In this document: positions 1 to 9,434 of the stretch, piece after piece
Layout of the letters: each line of letters begins with the position of its first letter
Position numbering within the stretch: the first letter of the stretch is position 1
NCBI RefSeq assembly: GCF_030811475.1
Contig: NZ_JAUSQV010000001.1
Location: forward strand, 248,001 to 312,000
Direction: 5' to 3'
DNA from: Nakamurella flavida
GTDB taxonomy: Bacteria > Actinomycetota > Actinomycetes > Mycobacteriales > Nakamurellaceae
Length of the DNA: 64,000 nucleotides
The notes under the pieces: generated by a model
What the model saw: the letters and a program-made list of their open reading frames with translations, nothing else
Database searches by the model: none
Told to the model about the DNA's origin: nothing
Program-made: the position numbers and the translations under genes

Positions 1-1236
1 CGGGTCGGCGATGAGCTTGACGAAACCGGTCTCGTCCTCGCGGGCCCACCCGGCGGCGATGTGCCCGTACCGGTGCTGCGCGACGACGAAGTCCTGACCG
101 TTCTCCACCAGCTCGCCCTGCGTGCACCCGACCGAGGCGATCTGCGGGTGGGTGAACACCGCCGCCGGCACGAACCGGTGGTCCGTGGCGACGAGCTTCT
201 CCGGGTGGGCCAGGTTGTGCCGCACGGTGCGCGCCTCGGCGTTGGCGACGTGCTTGAGCGGGTAGTGCGAGCTCACGTCGCCCAGCGCCCAGATGTCCGT
301 GACGCCCGTGCGCTGGTACTCGTCGACGACGATGCGGCCGGCCTTGTCCATCGCGACGCCGGTGCGATCCAGATCGAGTCGGTCGCCGTTGGGGGTGCGG
401 CCGGTGGCGATGAGGAGTTGATCGGCCTGCACGGTGTCCGTGCCGTCCGGACCGTCCAGGTGCACGAGCTGACCGCCGCCGGGGGCCGCCTCCACCGCGG
501 TCACGGTGGTGCGGGTGCGCACGTCGTACCGGTGTCGGGCCACCGCGGTGTAGGCGACGGAGATGTCCGCGTCGTGGTGACCGAGCAGGTGCGGGCCTCG
601 GGCGATCTGCGTGACCCGGGTGCCGAAGGAGGCGAACACGTGGGCGAACTCGGCGGCGATGTAGCCACCGCCGACGATCACGATGGACGCCGGGAGATCG
701 TCGATCCGCATGATCGTGTCCGAGGTGTGGAACACCACGCCGTTCTCGCCCGGTTCGCCCGGGCGGTCGCCCAGACCCGGGAACGGCGGCACGGTGGCCC
801 GGGACCCGGCGCCGATGACGACCCGGTCGGCGGTGAACTCGGCGGTGCCGCCGTCGTGCAGGTCGACCGTGAGCTGCTTGTCGCCGGTGAAGCGGCCGTG
901 GCCGGCGAACACCGTGACGTTGGGGTTCCGGTCACCGGTGCGGTACTCGCGGCCGCCGGCCTCGATGCTGTCGATGCGACCGAAGATGCGGTCCCGCAGG
1001 CCCGGCCAGTCGACCGTCGGGGTGGGGCCGGTAAGATTGAGCGGACCGGCCGTGGTGACCGCCTCCGCGATGTCCGCCGGGTACACGAACATCTTGGTGG
1101 GGATGCACCCGACGTTCAGGCAGGTCCCACCGAAGAGTCCGGACTCGACCACCGCGATGTTCCAGTGGTCGAACTCCGGGCCGGGGATGCTGTTGGCCGA
1201 ACCGGTGCCGATGATGACGAGATCGAAGTTGCGCAC
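1..1236 (-). CDS. mtr: Mycothione reductase, C-terminus off the window
   Basis: NADPH- and FAD-dependent enzyme that reduces mycothiol disulfide in the cytoplasm, the actinobacterial counterpart of glutathione reductase. Read on the minus strand, 412 residues are present (family about 460); the C-terminal dimer domain with the catalytic His lies outside. Visible are the N-terminal FAD motif IIGTGSAN (residues 8-15), the redox-active CLNVGC (Cys39/Cys44) followed by IPTKM, a second nucleotide motif IVIVGGGYIAAEF near residue 170 and the ALGDVSS flavin motif near 330. The GTG start is chosen because a TAACCT -10 box lies six bases upstream, so the message is probably leaderless. IPTKMFVYPAD after the cysteines fits Mtr better than lipoamide dehydrogenase. 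The identity is firm and the missing end is only the window edge. Confidence 0.93.
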   Translation of the reverse strand, partial: MRNFDLVIIGTGSANSIPGPEFDHWNIAVVESGLFGGTCLNVGCIPTKMFVYPADIAEAVTTAGPLNLTGPTPTVDWPGLRDRIFGRIDSIEAGGREYRTGDRNPNVTVFAGHGRFTGDKQLTVDLHDGGTAEFTADRVVIGAGSRATVPPFPGLGDRPGEPGENGVVFHTSDTIMRIDDLPASIVIVGGGYIAAEFAHVFASFGTRVTQIARGPHLLGHHDADISVAYTAVARHRYDVRTRTTVTAVEAAPGGGQLVHLDGPDGTDTVQADQLLIATGRTPNGDRLDLDRTGVAMDKAGRIVVDEYQRTGVTDIWALGDVSSHYPLKHVANAEARTVRHNLAHPEKLVATDHRFVPAAVFTHPQIASVGCTQGELVENGQDFVVAQHRYGHIAAGWAREDETGFVKLIADP

Positions 1237-1242
1237 CGGACC

Positions 1243-1248
1243 AGGTTA
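1243..1248 (-). promoter_or_regulatory. -10 box of mtr
   Basis: TAACCT (TANNNT class) ends six bases before the GTG of mtr, which puts the transcription start at or next to the start codon. No Shine-Dalgarno sequence is visible. Confidence 0.5.
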
Positions 1249-1261
1249 ACCACGCCCGTCC

Positions 1262-2395
1262 TCACCTCCCGGTGGGCCGGGCGAGCGTGAGCAGCCGCTC
1301 GGCCAGCAACGGCCCGTCGGCACCGTCGACCCCCCGCCGGGCGAAGAACCCGGCGACGTTGGCGCAGTCGCGCCGCAGGAAGGTCGGGCCCCCCGGATTC
1401 GCCACCAGGTCGACCACCTGGGGCAGGTCGATCAGCACCGCCTCCCCGTCGGCGACCAGGATGTTGTACGGCGACAGGTCGCCGTGCGCGAGCCCGCACT
1501 CGGCCATCACGATCAACGACCCGACCAGGGAGTCCCACAGCGCGGTGAACCCCGCGGTGTCGTCGTCCCAGGTGGCCAGACGCGGAGCCGCCGCCCCGCC
1601 GGGCGTCCCCACGAACTCCATCATCAGTTCGGTGCCGATGAGCTGCACCGGGTAGGGCACCCGACATCCCGCCGACCACAGGGTGCCCAGGGCGGCGAAC
1701 TCCGCGGCCGACCATCGGGCGGACAGCAGGTCACGGCCGAACGCCGTCCGGGCGGCCATCGCCCGGGACTCCCGCGACCGCCGGGTGCGGCGGCCCTCCA
1801 GGTAGCCGGCGTCCCGGTGGAACAACCGGTGCTCGGCGCTGCGGTACTCCTTGACCGCGAGCAGGCAGCCGGGCTCGCCCGGCACCGACCGGTCGAGCAG
1901 GCCGACGTCGGCCTCCTTCCCGGTCTTCAGGACACCCAGCGGGGTGTCCCGGGCGGCCAGCGAGGTCACCAGCCATGCGGGTGCCGGACCCGGTCCGTGG
2001 GTGGCGATGTCGTAGCTGGACAGCGCGGACTCTGCCGGAGGTCCGCCCGCCGTCCCGCCCCGCCCGTCCGGGCTGTCCGGGTCCGGGTGACCGTCGCGGT
2101 CGGCGTCGCGGCGGCCGGACGCGCCCTCGCGGACCAGGTGGGCGGTCCCGGACCGGCGGGCCCTGCTCGACCGGCGCATCCGCCGGTCGGCATCCGGGTC
2201 GTCGATCTCGTCGATCTCGTCGTGGTCGTCACCGGGGTCCCGGTACTCGCGGGCGCGGGGGTCCGCCAGGTCGGGGCCGTCGGTGTGGGTGTCGGTGTCA
2301 TGGGCGACATCGGTGGGGGCGGGTGGCCCTTCCTGGGCGCATCGCAGTGCGGCGGTGAGGATCTCGGAACGGCTGGAGGTGAAGTGCAGGGGCAC
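1262..2395 (-). CDS. RIO1-family atypical serine kinase
   Basis: Predicted protein kinase of the RIO family. The C-terminal 230 residues carry the RIO signatures: the flexible-loop/ATP-binding KTGKEADV (about residues 156-163), an invariant-Lys strand LLAVKEY, the catalytic HGDLSPYN (about 304-311, Asp306) and the metal-binding LIDLPQ (Asp323). The first 140 residues are charged and rich in Asp/Arg and look disordered. The start is uncertain: GTG at 2395 has a GAAAGG six bases upstream and gives 377 residues; ATG at 2182 would give 306 residues but without a ribosome site; ATG at 2578 extends into apparently non-coding sequence. RIO kinases act in ribosome maturation in archaea and eukaryotes; the bacterial role is unsettled. 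It converges on nothing and shares no operon. Confidence 0.8.
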   Translation of the reverse strand: MPLHFTSSRSEILTAALRCAQEGPPAPTDVAHDTDTHTDGPDLADPRAREYRDPGDDHDEIDEIDDPDADRRMRRSSRARRSGTAHLVREGASGRRDADRDGHPDPDSPDGRGGTAGGPPAESALSSYDIATHGPGPAPAWLVTSLAARDTPLGVLKTGKEADVGLLDRSVPGEPGCLLAVKEYRSAEHRLFHRDAGYLEGRRTRRSRESRAMAARTAFGRDLLSARWSAAEFAALGTLWSAGCRVPYPVQLIGTELMMEFVGTPGGAAAPRLATWDDDTAGFTALWDSLVGSLIVMAECGLAHGDLSPYNILVADGEAVLIDLPQVVDLVANPGGPTFLRRDCANVAGFFARRGVDGADGPLLAERLLTLARPTGR

Positions 2396-2742
2396 GACGG
2401 GCCTTTCGGCAGGCCTCTCGTCGGGACCGCGGTGGGTCAGTCCGACGAGCGGTGGGGGAGGGTGCGGGCGCGGCGGCCGGAACGGGCCGGCCGAGGTGCA
2501 GCGGCGATCGACATGGCTGTCCTCCTCCCTCCGCCCGGCACGGTGCGCGCCGGGGTGCCCATCGGGCTCGTCGAGCATGGGCCGGTCCGCGGGCCGCCCG
2601 CAACGGGTTTTCCTCCCGGCCCCCCTGCACCCCGCCTGCCCGCGGTGCCGGCCCGGAGGAGTCCGGGAGGTGCGGGCGGAGGACGGGCGAGGAGGCGGTA
2701 ATCCGATGGAGGCACGCCGCTGCGCTCGATACGGTCGGGGGC
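2396..2742. other. Divergent intergenic region, kinase/acetyltransferase
   Basis: About 350 bases between two divergent genes. I see no conserved protein in any frame; open frames here are shadows of GC-rich sequence. The only signal I can point to is the -10 box next to the acetyltransferase start. The upstream part could code for an N-terminal extension of the kinase if translation began at ATG 2578. Confidence 0.4.
2730..2735 (+). promoter_or_regulatory. -10 box of double-GNAT gene
   Basis: TACGGT ends seven bases before the ATG, giving a likely leaderless transcript. No Shine-Dalgarno sequence lies in between. Confidence 0.45.
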
Positions 2743-3792
2743 ATGTCCCTCCCGGTGTCTCCCGCCCGCCCCGCCACCGCCGCGCTGCCCGACGGTCTCC
2801 CGTCGTCCTGGACGGTGCGCCCGCTGGAGACGGTCGACGCCGCGGCCGTGGCCGGCCTGCTCACCGCCGAGGAACGTGCCCATCCGGCCGACTTCCACGT
2901 CGACGCCGACGAGGTCACCGAGACGTTCACCAGCCCGATGGTCGACCTGGCGAACGGCACGGTGGGCGTCTTCGACGGCCCGGAGCTCGTCGCGTACGGC
3001 GTCGTGCAGGTGGTGACCCCGTCCGGATCGGCTGCCCGCACCTGGATGGCCTACCTGGACGGAGCCGTGCATCCCGACCACGAACGCCGGGGCCTGGGCC
3101 GGTGGATCGTCGACGAATCCGTCCGGAGCGCCCGGGCACTGCGGGACGCGACCGCGCCGACCCTCGTCGGCGAGGTCAAGATCGGGCTGCCCGTCGAACG
3201 CCCCGGGGTGGCCGCCCTGGTCGCCGACCGTGGTTTCGAGGTGTGGCGGTGGTTCACCGAGATGCGGGTGGAGCTCGACGATGCCACCGCTCGGCCCGCC
3301 GTTCCCGACGTCCCGGGACATGTCGTCCGCCCGTACCGTTCCGCCGACGAGGATGCCGTCCGACTGGTGTCCAACGAGGCCTTCGGCGACCACTGGGGTT
3401 CGGTGCCGATGGACGCGGAGACCTGGCGGAGTCGCTACCCCGGGTCGGCCACCTTCCGGCCGGACGTCAGCGTGGTGGCGACGACCGACGACGGGCGGAT
3501 CGTCGGGTTCGTCCTGGTCGCCGAGTACGACGCGGAGACCGTCGAACGGGGCTTCCGCACGGCGTACCTCTCCCGGATCGGGACGGCCCGCGCTCACCGC
3601 GGGCTGGGTCTGGCCTCGCTGATGGTGCAGCGGGTGCTGCCGATCCTGGCGGCGGCCGGGTACCGCCGGGCCGATCTGGACGTCGATTCCGACTCGCCCA
3701 CCGGTGCCGGTCGCATCTACGCCCGGGTGGGCTTCGGGCCGGTCAAACAGCACTCGGTCGCGGGCCTGCGCCTGCCGCCGACCGACTCCTGA
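2743..3792 (+). CDS. Tandem-GNAT acetyltransferase
   Basis: 349 residues forming two GNAT folds in one chain. The N-terminal copy (about 20-175) has a degenerate acetyl-CoA loop after HPDHERRGLGRW (Arg/Gly-x-Gly near 110), and the C-terminal copy (about 190-345) has the clearer pyrophosphate loop RIGTARAHRGLGLASLM near residue 287 and a terminal segment AGRIYARVGFGPV typical of GNATs. Double-GNAT proteins of this length include mycothiol synthase (MshD) and antibiotic acetyltransferases. The proximity of mtr makes a mycothiol link tempting, but MshD-specific residues were not recognised, so the substrate is left open. The ATG is fixed by the -10 box seven bases upstream. Confidence 0.82.
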   Translation: MSLPVSPARPATAALPDGLPSSWTVRPLETVDAAAVAGLLTAEERAHPADFHVDADEVTETFTSPMVDLANGTVGVFDGPELVAYGVVQVVTPSGSAARTWMAYLDGAVHPDHERRGLGRWIVDESVRSARALRDATAPTLVGEVKIGLPVERPGVAALVADRGFEVWRWFTEMRVELDDATARPAVPDVPGHVVRPYRSADEDAVRLVSNEAFGDHWGSVPMDAETWRSRYPGSATFRPDVSVVATTDDGRIVGFVLVAEYDAETVERGFRTAYLSRIGTARAHRGLGLASLMVQRVLPILAAAGYRRADLDVDSDSPTGAGRIYARVGFGPVKQHSVAGLRLPPTDS

Positions 3793-3832
3793 GTACCCGA
3801 GGCGGCAGCGGCCCCGCCTCGGCGTCCCCATC

Positions 3833-3912
3833 GGGTGTCGATCATGACGATGCCGTTGTCCGCTGCGGCGTGTCGTGGAGGACACGCCGCGCGACGGTCA
3901 TGATCGACACCC
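3833..3912. repeat. Nested perfect inverted repeat ahead of proS
   Basis: Outer arms of 16 bases (GGGTGTCGATCATGAC at 3833-3848 and its exact complement at 3897-3912) enclose a second perfect hairpin, GCGGCGTGTC (3865-3874) against GACACGCCGC (3881-3890) with a six-base loop. The whole can fold into a long interrupted cruciform. It has no T-run, so it is not a classical terminator; it resembles a REP-like or miniature palindromic element. Only one copy was noticed in the window. Confidence 0.7.
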
Positions 3913-4053
3913 GGTCGTGGCGCGCGCACGCCGGCGGCGGCCGCGACATGCGACGTCGACCCGCGCACTAGGGTTGACCCCGCGACGGACCGGGCCACCC
4001 CGGCTCGCCCCACCGCCCCGATCCACCGCCCCGATCCATCAGGAGTCCGTGTC

Positions 4054-5832
4054 GTGATCACCCGGCTGTCCACCCTGTTCCTGCGCACCCTGCGGGAGGA
4101 TCCGGCCGACGCCGAGGTGCCCAGTCACCGACTGCTGGTCCGCGCCGGGTACGTCCGCCGCGCCGCCCCGGGCATCTACACGTGGTTGCCGCTGGGCCTG
4201 AAGGTGCTGCGCAACGTGGAGACCGTGGTGCGCGAGGAGATGGACGCCATCGGTGCCCAGGAGGTGCACTTCCCGGCCCTGCTGCCCCGCGAGCCCTACG
4301 AGGCCACCGGCCGCTGGACCGAGTACGGCGACAACCTGTTCCGCCTGAAGGACCGCAAGGGCGGTGACTATCTGCTGGGACCCACCCACGAGGAGATGTT
4401 CACCCTGCTGGTCAAGGACATCACCAGCTCCTACAAGGGCCTGCCGATCTCGCTGTACCAGATCCAGACCAAGTACCGGGACGAGGCACGACCCCGCGCC
4501 GGCATCCTGCGCGGCCGCGAGTTCGTCATGAAGGACAGCTACTCCTTCGACATCGACGAGGCCGGGCTGCAGGCGTCCTACGACCGGCACCGCGCCGCCT
4601 ATGTGCGCATCTTCGACCGCCTGGGCCTGAAGTACGTGATCGTCTCGGCGATGTCGGGGGCCATGGGCGGCAGCGCCTCAGAGGAGTTCCTGGCCGACAG
4701 CGAGGTGGGTGAGGACACCTACGTCCGGTCGCCCGGTGGATACGCGGCCAACGTGGAGGCCGTGCAGACGCCTGCCCCGCCGGCCCGCCCGATCGACGGG
4801 CTCCCCGCCGCGCACGTCGAGGACACCCCGGACACCCCGACCATCGCGACCCTGGTGGCCGTGGCCAACGAGCGGTACCCGCGCGAGCCCGCCTTCACCG
4901 GCGCGGACACCCTGAAGAACGTGCTGGTCGTCCTGCGGCACCCGGACGGCACCCGTGAGCCCCTGGCCGTCGGGCTGCCCGGCGACCGGGAGGTCGATCT
5001 GAAGCGGCTGGAGGCGCAGGTCGCGCCGGCCGAGGTGGAGCCCTTCGGTGACGAGGACTTCGCCCGGCACCCGCTCCTGGTCAAGGGCTACATCGGCCCC
5101 GGCGTGCTCGGGGAGGCGGCCGCATCGGGCATCCGTTACCTGCTCGACCCCCGCGTGGTGCCCGGCACCGTCTGGATCACCGGCGCCGATGTCCGTGGTC
5201 GGCACGTGTTCGACCTGGTCGCCGGGCGGGACTTCACCGGCGACGGCACCCTGGACGTCGCCGAGATCGTCGAGGGCGACCCGTCGCCGGACGGGTCGGG
5301 TCCGCTGACGCTGGCCCGTGGCATCGAGATGGGCCACATCTTCCAGCTGGGTCGCAAGTACGCCGACGCCCTGGGCTGCCAGGTGCTCGACGCCAACGGC
5401 AAGCTGGTCACCGTGACCATGGGGTCCTACGGCATCGGCGTCTCCCGGGCGGTGGCGGCCATCGCGGAGAACAGCCACGACGACCGCGGGCTGATCTGGC
5501 CCCGGGAGATCGCACCGGCCGACGTGCACCTGGTCATCGCCGGCAAGGGGCCCGAGATCGCCGGTGCCGCCGAGGATCTCGCCGAGGCCCTCGACGCGGT
5601 GGGGGTGCGGGTGATGCTGGACGACCGCAACGCCTCGCCCGGGGTCAAGTTCGCCGACGCGGAGCTCATCGGTGTACCGACCGTGGTCGTGGTCGGTCGC
5701 GGCGTGAGCACCGGGGTCATCGAACTGCGCGACCGGGCCACGGGTGAGAAGACGGAACTGGCGTTGGCCGAGGCCGCCGGGCAGATCGTCACGGTCGTCC
5801 GCACCGGCCACCTGCGACCCGACGGAGCCTGA
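4054..5832 (+). CDS. proS: Prolyl-tRNA synthetase
   Basis: Class II aminoacyl-tRNA synthetase that charges tRNA-Pro with proline in the cytoplasm. At 592 residues it is the bacterial long form: class II core with motif 1 ([12 protein letters not shown], about 45-56), motif 2 region [15 protein letters not shown] (about 148-162), the inserted editing domain between motifs 2 and 3 (about 225-400), motif 3 [13 protein letters not shown] (about 459-471) and the C-terminal anticodon-binding domain. The GTG start has AGGAG eight bases upstream. In mycobacteria cysG lies close to proS; here cysG sits 52 kb away in the nitrate cluster. A TAGGGT at 3969-3974 could be its -10 box. Confidence 0.97.
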   Translation: MITRLSTLFLRTLREDPADAEVPSHRLLVRAGYVRRAAPGIYTWLPLGLKVLRNVETVVREEMDAIGAQEVHFPALLPREPYEATGRWTEYGDNLFRLKDRKGGDYLLGPTHEEMFTLLVKDITSSYKGLPISLYQIQTKYRDEARPRAGILRGREFVMKDSYSFDIDEAGLQASYDRHRAAYVRIFDRLGLKYVIVSAMSGAMGGSASEEFLADSEVGEDTYVRSPGGYAANVEAVQTPAPPARPIDGLPAAHVEDTPDTPTIATLVAVANERYPREPAFTGADTLKNVLVVLRHPDGTREPLAVGLPGDREVDLKRLEAQVAPAEVEPFGDEDFARHPLLVKGYIGPGVLGEAAASGIRYLLDPRVVPGTVWITGADVRGRHVFDLVAGRDFTGDGTLDVAEIVEGDPSPDGSGPLTLARGIEMGHIFQLGRKYADALGCQVLDANGKLVTVTMGSYGIGVSRAVAAIAENSHDDRGLIWPREIAPADVHLVIAGKGPEIAGAAEDLAEALDAVGVRVMLDDRNASPGVKFADAELIGVPTVVVVGRGVSTGVIELRDRATGEKTELALAEAAGQIVTVVRTGHLRPDGA

Positions 5833-5857
5833 CCCGGTCGGGCCGGCCGGGGGGTCA
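5830..5857. terminator. Hairpin shared by convergent proS and DUF4439 genes
   Basis: TGACCCGG at 5830-5837 pairs with CCGG...GGGTCA ending at 5857, with the stop codons of both convergent genes inside the two arms. No T-run follows, as is usual in GC-rich actinobacteria. It can serve both directions. Confidence 0.5.
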
Positions 5858-6409
5858 GCCCTGGCCGGGGAAGGGCACGGTGCTCGGCACCGTGCCGGCC
5901 AGCACCTTCCACTGGGCCAGGCGGACGGCGGCGTCGGACAGCCCGGCCAGCGCGAACCCGCGGAGCTCGGCCTGGTCGGTGGACCCGATGACCACCCGCC
6001 AGGCTGCGGCGCAGTCGAACTCGATGTCCTGGGCCAGCACCCGGGCGCCGGCCACGTCCGTCACGGGGGTCGCCGGCTGATAGGCCGCGGCGTTGCCCAC
6101 CGGGGTGGCGCCGCCCTGCGTCAGTCGTTCCTCGGTCAGGTCCCGGCGGTTGCGGTGCCCCTGCAGGATCTGCAACGTGGTGGTCAGTTCGTTCTGGTCC
6201 TGGGGGTGGGCGGCCACCAGGCCGTAGGAGTAGACGGCAGCCTGTTCGGCGCCGAGAGCGCCCTGCAGGGCATCGATCTCGTCCTGACCCAGGGGTCCGG
6301 CGGCCACGGTCGGGGTCGGGGTGCCGACCGCCCCGGTCGGCGAGTCGACGTTCTCCGGCGGGGCGGTGGAGGTGCCGGGGTCACCGGCCGGCGTGCTCGG
6401 GGCGGTCAT
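5855..6409 (-). CDS. Ferritin-like DUF4439 protein
   Basis: 184 residues. After about 45 residues rich in Thr/Pro comes an all-helical DUF4439 domain (about 46-184), a ferritin-like four-helix fold seen in actinobacteria; QGALGAEQAAVYSYGLVAAH is the first helix with the Glu and Tyr typical of the family, and the last helix carries LAGLSDAAVRLAQWK. Whether it binds iron is not known. The ATG overlaps the stop of the upstream lipoprotein gene by ATGA, so the two are coupled. In Mycobacterium a similar pair sits between proS and rimP, as I recall (Rv2844-Rv2843 region), which supports an ancestral arrangement. Confidence 0.75.
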   Translation of the reverse strand: MTAPSTPAGDPGTSTAPPENVDSPTGAVGTPTPTVAAGPLGQDEIDALQGALGAEQAAVYSYGLVAAHPQDQNELTTTLQILQGHRNRRDLTEERLTQGGATPVGNAAAYQPATPVTDVAGARVLAQDIEFDCAAAWRVVIGSTDQAELRGFALAGLSDAAVRLAQWKVLAGTVPSTVPFPGQG

Positions 6410-6921
6410 GCCAGCACCGCCCGATGACTGGCCAGGCAGGCCGCGATCGAACCCAGCAACGCGCCGCGGTACCGCGACACCGTCGTCATGGCGTCGGTGA
6501 ACTGGACCTGGGCGGTGGCGGCGTCCCCGCGGAGGGTGGAGATGATCGCCGCCGGATCCTCCGGGAGACGGAGATCGGCCGAGCCGCTGTCCGGCGCGGG
6601 GGGACTGGTGGTGCCGGCCACGCGATCGACTTCCTGGGTCAACGCATCGAGATGGGCCTGGCGATCGTCGCGCAGGGGGGTCAACCGGGCCGCGTCGTCC
6701 GGGACGGCTGCGATGGCCGCGGTCAGGCGGAGCAGGTGCAACCGGGTCGTCGCGACGAGACCGGGCAGCGGATCGGCGGCCGGGGCCGCCTGCGCGGTGA
6801 CCGTCGTCGTCGTCTGCGTGCCGGACAGGGCGTCGCACCCTGCGACGCCGACCACGGCGAGGGCGCCGGCTCCGGCGAGCAGGGCACGCCGGCTGATCGA
6901 CGTCGGGGGAGGGCTGAACAC
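6406..6921 (-). CDS. Tat-like lipoprotein of unknown function
   Basis: 171 residues. N-terminus has SRR followed by a hydrophobic stretch and the lipobox VAGC (Cys29), so it should be exported, perhaps by the Tat route, and lipid-anchored outside the membrane. The mature part is helical with a Ser/Pro-rich linker near residues 100-118 and no motif I recognise. It precedes the DUF4439 gene with a four-base overlap, and the two probably form an envelope complex. The GTG start has a CATGAT hexamer six bases upstream that could act as a -10 box. Confidence 0.65.
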   Translation of the reverse strand: MFSPPPTSISRRALLAGAGALAVVGVAGCDALSGTQTTTTVTAQAAPAADPLPGLVATTRLHLLRLTAAIAAVPDDAARLTPLRDDRQAHLDALTQEVDRVAGTTSPPAPDSGSADLRLPEDPAAIISTLRGDAATAQVQFTDAMTTVSRYRGALLGSIAACLASHRAVLA

Positions 6922-7067
6922 CGACCCATCATGTCAGGTGGGTCCGGTCCCACCGGGGTCCTGCCCGCCGTGGGCCGCCCGCGGGTCGTGGTCGATCAAG
7001 CACCCGCGGGTACGCCCGGCCGGCCGGGCGCGGTGACCGTCGACGCCGGGACCCTCGCCGCGGGCGA

Positions 7068-7095
7068 TCGACCGACCGGGCACGGCGGATAGGAT
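7068..7095 (+). promoter_or_regulatory. Promoter of the rimP-nusA operon
   Basis: TCGACC (7068-7073) and TAGGAT (7090-7095) with a 16-base spacer form a plausible housekeeping promoter. It would give a leader of about 70 bases before rimP, ending in AGAAGGAG eight bases from the start codon. Confidence 0.45.
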
Positions 7096-7172
7096 CTGCG
7101 GGCTGCGCGGCACCAGGACCGCGGGCGACGAACGACCGGCGCCCCGCCGGACAACTTCAGAAGGAGTGGACC

Positions 7173-7889
7173 ATGGCTGCCAGGACAGGGACCAACGACA
7201 CCCGCCTGCGGGAGATCGTGACGCAGGTCAGCGAACGGGCGGGCTTCGATCTGGAGGACCTCACGGTCATCGCCGCGGGCCGACGCCGCCTGGTGCGGGT
7301 GGTGATCGACGGCGACGACGGGGTCGGTCTGGACGCCGCGGCCGAGGTCAGCCGGGCCATCTCCGCCGTGCTCGACGAGGACGAGGCGAACGACCCCACC
7401 GGGTCCGCGCCCTACACGCTCGAGGTCACCAGCCCCGGCATCGGCCGGCCGCTGACCGCCCCCCGGCACTTCCGCCGGGCCCGCACCCGCCTGCTGAGCA
7501 TCACCCGCACCGACGGCAGCACCCTGCAGGGGCGCGTCGCCGGCGCCGACGACGAGGTCGTCCACCTGCTCACCGGCCGCACCGGCCTGGACCCGCTGAC
7601 GGTCCCGCTCGCCGACATCGGTCGCGCCGTCGTCGAGGTCGAGTTCTCCCCGTTGCCGGCCGCCGTCGCCCAGGCCCTGGGCGTGACGCCGGCCGACCCG
7701 GTCGACCTCACCGACGATCCCGACGGTGACCTGGACGACGACCTGGACGACGACGCCGACGGCGATGACGCGGACGACGAGGCCGACGACGACGAGCCGG
7801 TCGGCGGGCTCGATGACGGGGCCGCGGACCTGGAGCCCACGCAGACCGTCCCCGCCGGGACGCCCGACCAGCAGGAGCAGACCCGATGA
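7173..7889 (+). CDS. rimP: Ribosome maturation factor RimP, with acidic tail
   Basis: Cytoplasmic assembly factor of the 30S subunit. The first 175 residues are the two RimP domains: [23 protein letters not shown] at the start, the family signature [14 protein letters not shown] (about 85-98) and a C-terminal Sm-like barrel. Unlike the usual 150-180 residues, the protein continues to 238 with a tail from about 176 made almost only of Asp/Glu/Gly ([21 protein letters not shown] within it). AGAAGGAG lies upstream of the ATG. The stop overlaps nusA by ATGA, the conserved rimP-nusA coupling. RbfA in the same operon region has a comparable tail. Confidence 0.95.
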   Translation: MAARTGTNDTRLREIVTQVSERAGFDLEDLTVIAAGRRRLVRVVIDGDDGVGLDAAAEVSRAISAVLDEDEANDPTGSAPYTLEVTSPGIGRPLTAPRHFRRARTRLLSITRTDGSTLQGRVAGADDEVVHLLTGRTGLDPLTVPLADIGRAVVEVEFSPLPAAVAQALGVTPADPVDLTDDPDGDLDDDLDDDADGDDADDEADDDEPVGGLDDGAADLEPTQTVPAGTPDQQEQTR

Positions 7890-8899
7890 ACGTGGACATC
7901 ACCGCCCTGCGGGCGGTCGAGAAGGAGAAGGGCATCGGCTTCGAGTCGTTGCTCGAGACGCTGGAGACGGCCCTGCTGTCCGCCTACCGGCACACCGAGG
8001 GGCACGCCGCCCACGCCCGGGTGGAGGTGGACCGACGCACCGGCGAGATCCGGGTGCTGGCCCGGGAGACCGCGGAGCTCGACCGCACCGAACCGGGCGC
8101 ACGGACCACCGAGTGGGACGACACCCCCGACGACTTCGGCCGGATCGCCGCGACCACCGCCCGGCAGGTCATCCTGCAGCGGCTGCGCGACGTGGAGAAC
8201 GAGCGCACGTTCGGGGACTTCGCGGGTCGGGAGAACGACCTCATCACCGGGACGATCACCACCGACGGCAAGCTCAACGCCCGCGGCGTCGTGGTGGTCA
8301 GCCTGGGTGACGTCGAGGGCCTCATCCCGTCCGGCGAGCAGGTGCCGGGCGAGAGCTACGTCCACGGACAGCGCCTCCGGTGTTACGTGGTCGCGGTGAC
8401 CCGGGGTCCCCGGGGTCCGCAGATCACCCTGTCCCGCACCCACCCCAACCTGGTGCGCAAACTGTTCGCGTTGGAGGTGCCGGAGATCGCCGACGGCAGC
8501 GTGGAGATCACCGCCGTGGCCCGGGAGGCCGGGCACCGGTCCAAGATCTCGGTCCGGCCGATGGTCGCCGGGGTCAACGCCAAGGGTGCGTGCATCGGGC
8601 CCATGGGGTCGCGGGTGCGCGCGGTGATGAGCGAGCTGAACGGCGAGAAGATCGACATCATCGACTGGGACGAGGACCCGGCGACGTTCGTCGGCAACGC
8701 CCTGTCGCCCGCCCGGGCGCTGTCGGTGACCGTGGTCGATCTGGCCACCCGGGCGGCCCGCGTGGTGGTCCCGGACTACCAGCTGTCCCTGGCCATCGGC
8801 AAGGAGGGGCAGAACGCCCGCCTCGCCGCCCGGCTCACCGGATGGCGCATCGACATCCGCAGCGACGCGGTCCCGGTGGAGCAGGACGGGGAGTCCTGA
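7886..8899 (+). CDS. nusA: Transcription termination/antitermination factor NusA
   Basis: RNA polymerase-binding elongation factor that modulates pausing, termination and antitermination. 337 residues, the short actinobacterial form: N-terminal polymerase-binding domain (1-125), S1 domain (about 130-200, [23 protein letters not shown]), KH1 (about 225-275, with [15 protein letters not shown]) and KH2 (about 285-335, [23 protein letters not shown]). It lacks the C-terminal acidic repeats of E. coli NusA. Translationally coupled to rimP by a four-base overlap. Confidence 0.97.
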   Translation: MNVDITALRAVEKEKGIGFESLLETLETALLSAYRHTEGHAAHARVEVDRRTGEIRVLARETAELDRTEPGARTTEWDDTPDDFGRIAATTARQVILQRLRDVENERTFGDFAGRENDLITGTITTDGKLNARGVVVVSLGDVEGLIPSGEQVPGESYVHGQRLRCYVVAVTRGPRGPQITLSRTHPNLVRKLFALEVPEIADGSVEITAVAREAGHRSKISVRPMVAGVNAKGACIGPMGSRVRAVMSELNGEKIDIIDWDEDPATFVGNALSPARALSVTVVDLATRAARVVVPDYQLSLAIGKEGQNARLAARLTGWRIDIRSDAVPVEQDGES

Positions 8900-8923
8900 C
8901 CGGCATCACCGCCCGTGAGGCGG

Positions 8924-8929
8924 TAGACT
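8924..8929 (+). promoter_or_regulatory. Possible -10 box of ylxR-infB
   Basis: TAGACT lies five bases before the GTG of ylxR, which would allow a leaderless internal transcript for ylxR-infB. Spacing is slightly shorter than the other examples in this window. Confidence 0.3.
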
Positions 8930-8934
8930 CGACC

Positions 8935-9354
8935 GTGGTCCGTTCGCGTTCCTCAGCATCCCGCTCCGTCCCCGCGCCCCGCGCGGCCGTCGTCAGGTCC
9001 TCGGACCCGGCGCCGGTCGTCCCGCAGGGCCCGGTCCGGACGTGCGTGGGATGTCGGAAGCGCGAGGCGGCCGACGATCTGCTCCGTGTCGTCGTGGCGG
9101 ACGGGAACCTGGTTCCCGATCTGCGGCAACGTCTTCCGGGGAGGGGAGCCTGGCTCCACCCCGCCCGACGGTGTTACGACCTCGCGGAGCACCGTCGTGC
9201 GTTCGGACGGGCACTGAAGGTGTCCGTCCCGCTCGACAGCAGCAGGGTCCGCTCCCTCCTCCCCGAGGAGGACGGCGGACCTCGGACGCCCCCCGCGAAG
9301 GGTGGGGGACGCCGGTCCTCAGAGAGCAGGTCGACCGTCGTGAGCAAGCCGTGA
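8935..9354 (+). CDS. ylxR: YlxR (DUF448) RNA-binding protein
   Basis: Small basic protein of the nusA-infB operon with the DUF448/YlxR fold; it is thought to bind RNA and, in Bacillus and others, nucleic acid or RNase P. 139 residues if GTG 8935 is used. The conserved core starts at [10 protein letters not shown] (Cys pair near 36-39) and continues through [29 protein letters not shown]. The N-terminal 30 residues and the C-terminal Gly/Arg/Ser-rich end are unlike the compact family and could be disordered. The start is uncertain; no ribosome site is clear. Confidence 0.85.
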   Translation: MVRSRSSASRSVPAPRAAVVRSSDPAPVVPQGPVRTCVGCRKREAADDLLRVVVADGNLVPDLRQRLPGRGAWLHPARRCYDLAEHRRAFGRALKVSVPLDSSRVRSLLPEEDGGPRTPPAKGGGRRSSESRSTVVSKP

Positions 9355-9434
9355 AGCTCCACCCATGAGTGTCATCCGGCATCACTAACGAGGTCGCGCG
9401 GGTTCTGCCGCCCGGCCTCACCGTAAGGAGAGCA

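Noticed and set aside
61-1290. 409-residue plus-strand frame at the left end
   Set aside because: Antisense shadow of mycothione reductase, which shows the redox-active cysteines and nucleotide motifs on the minus strand.
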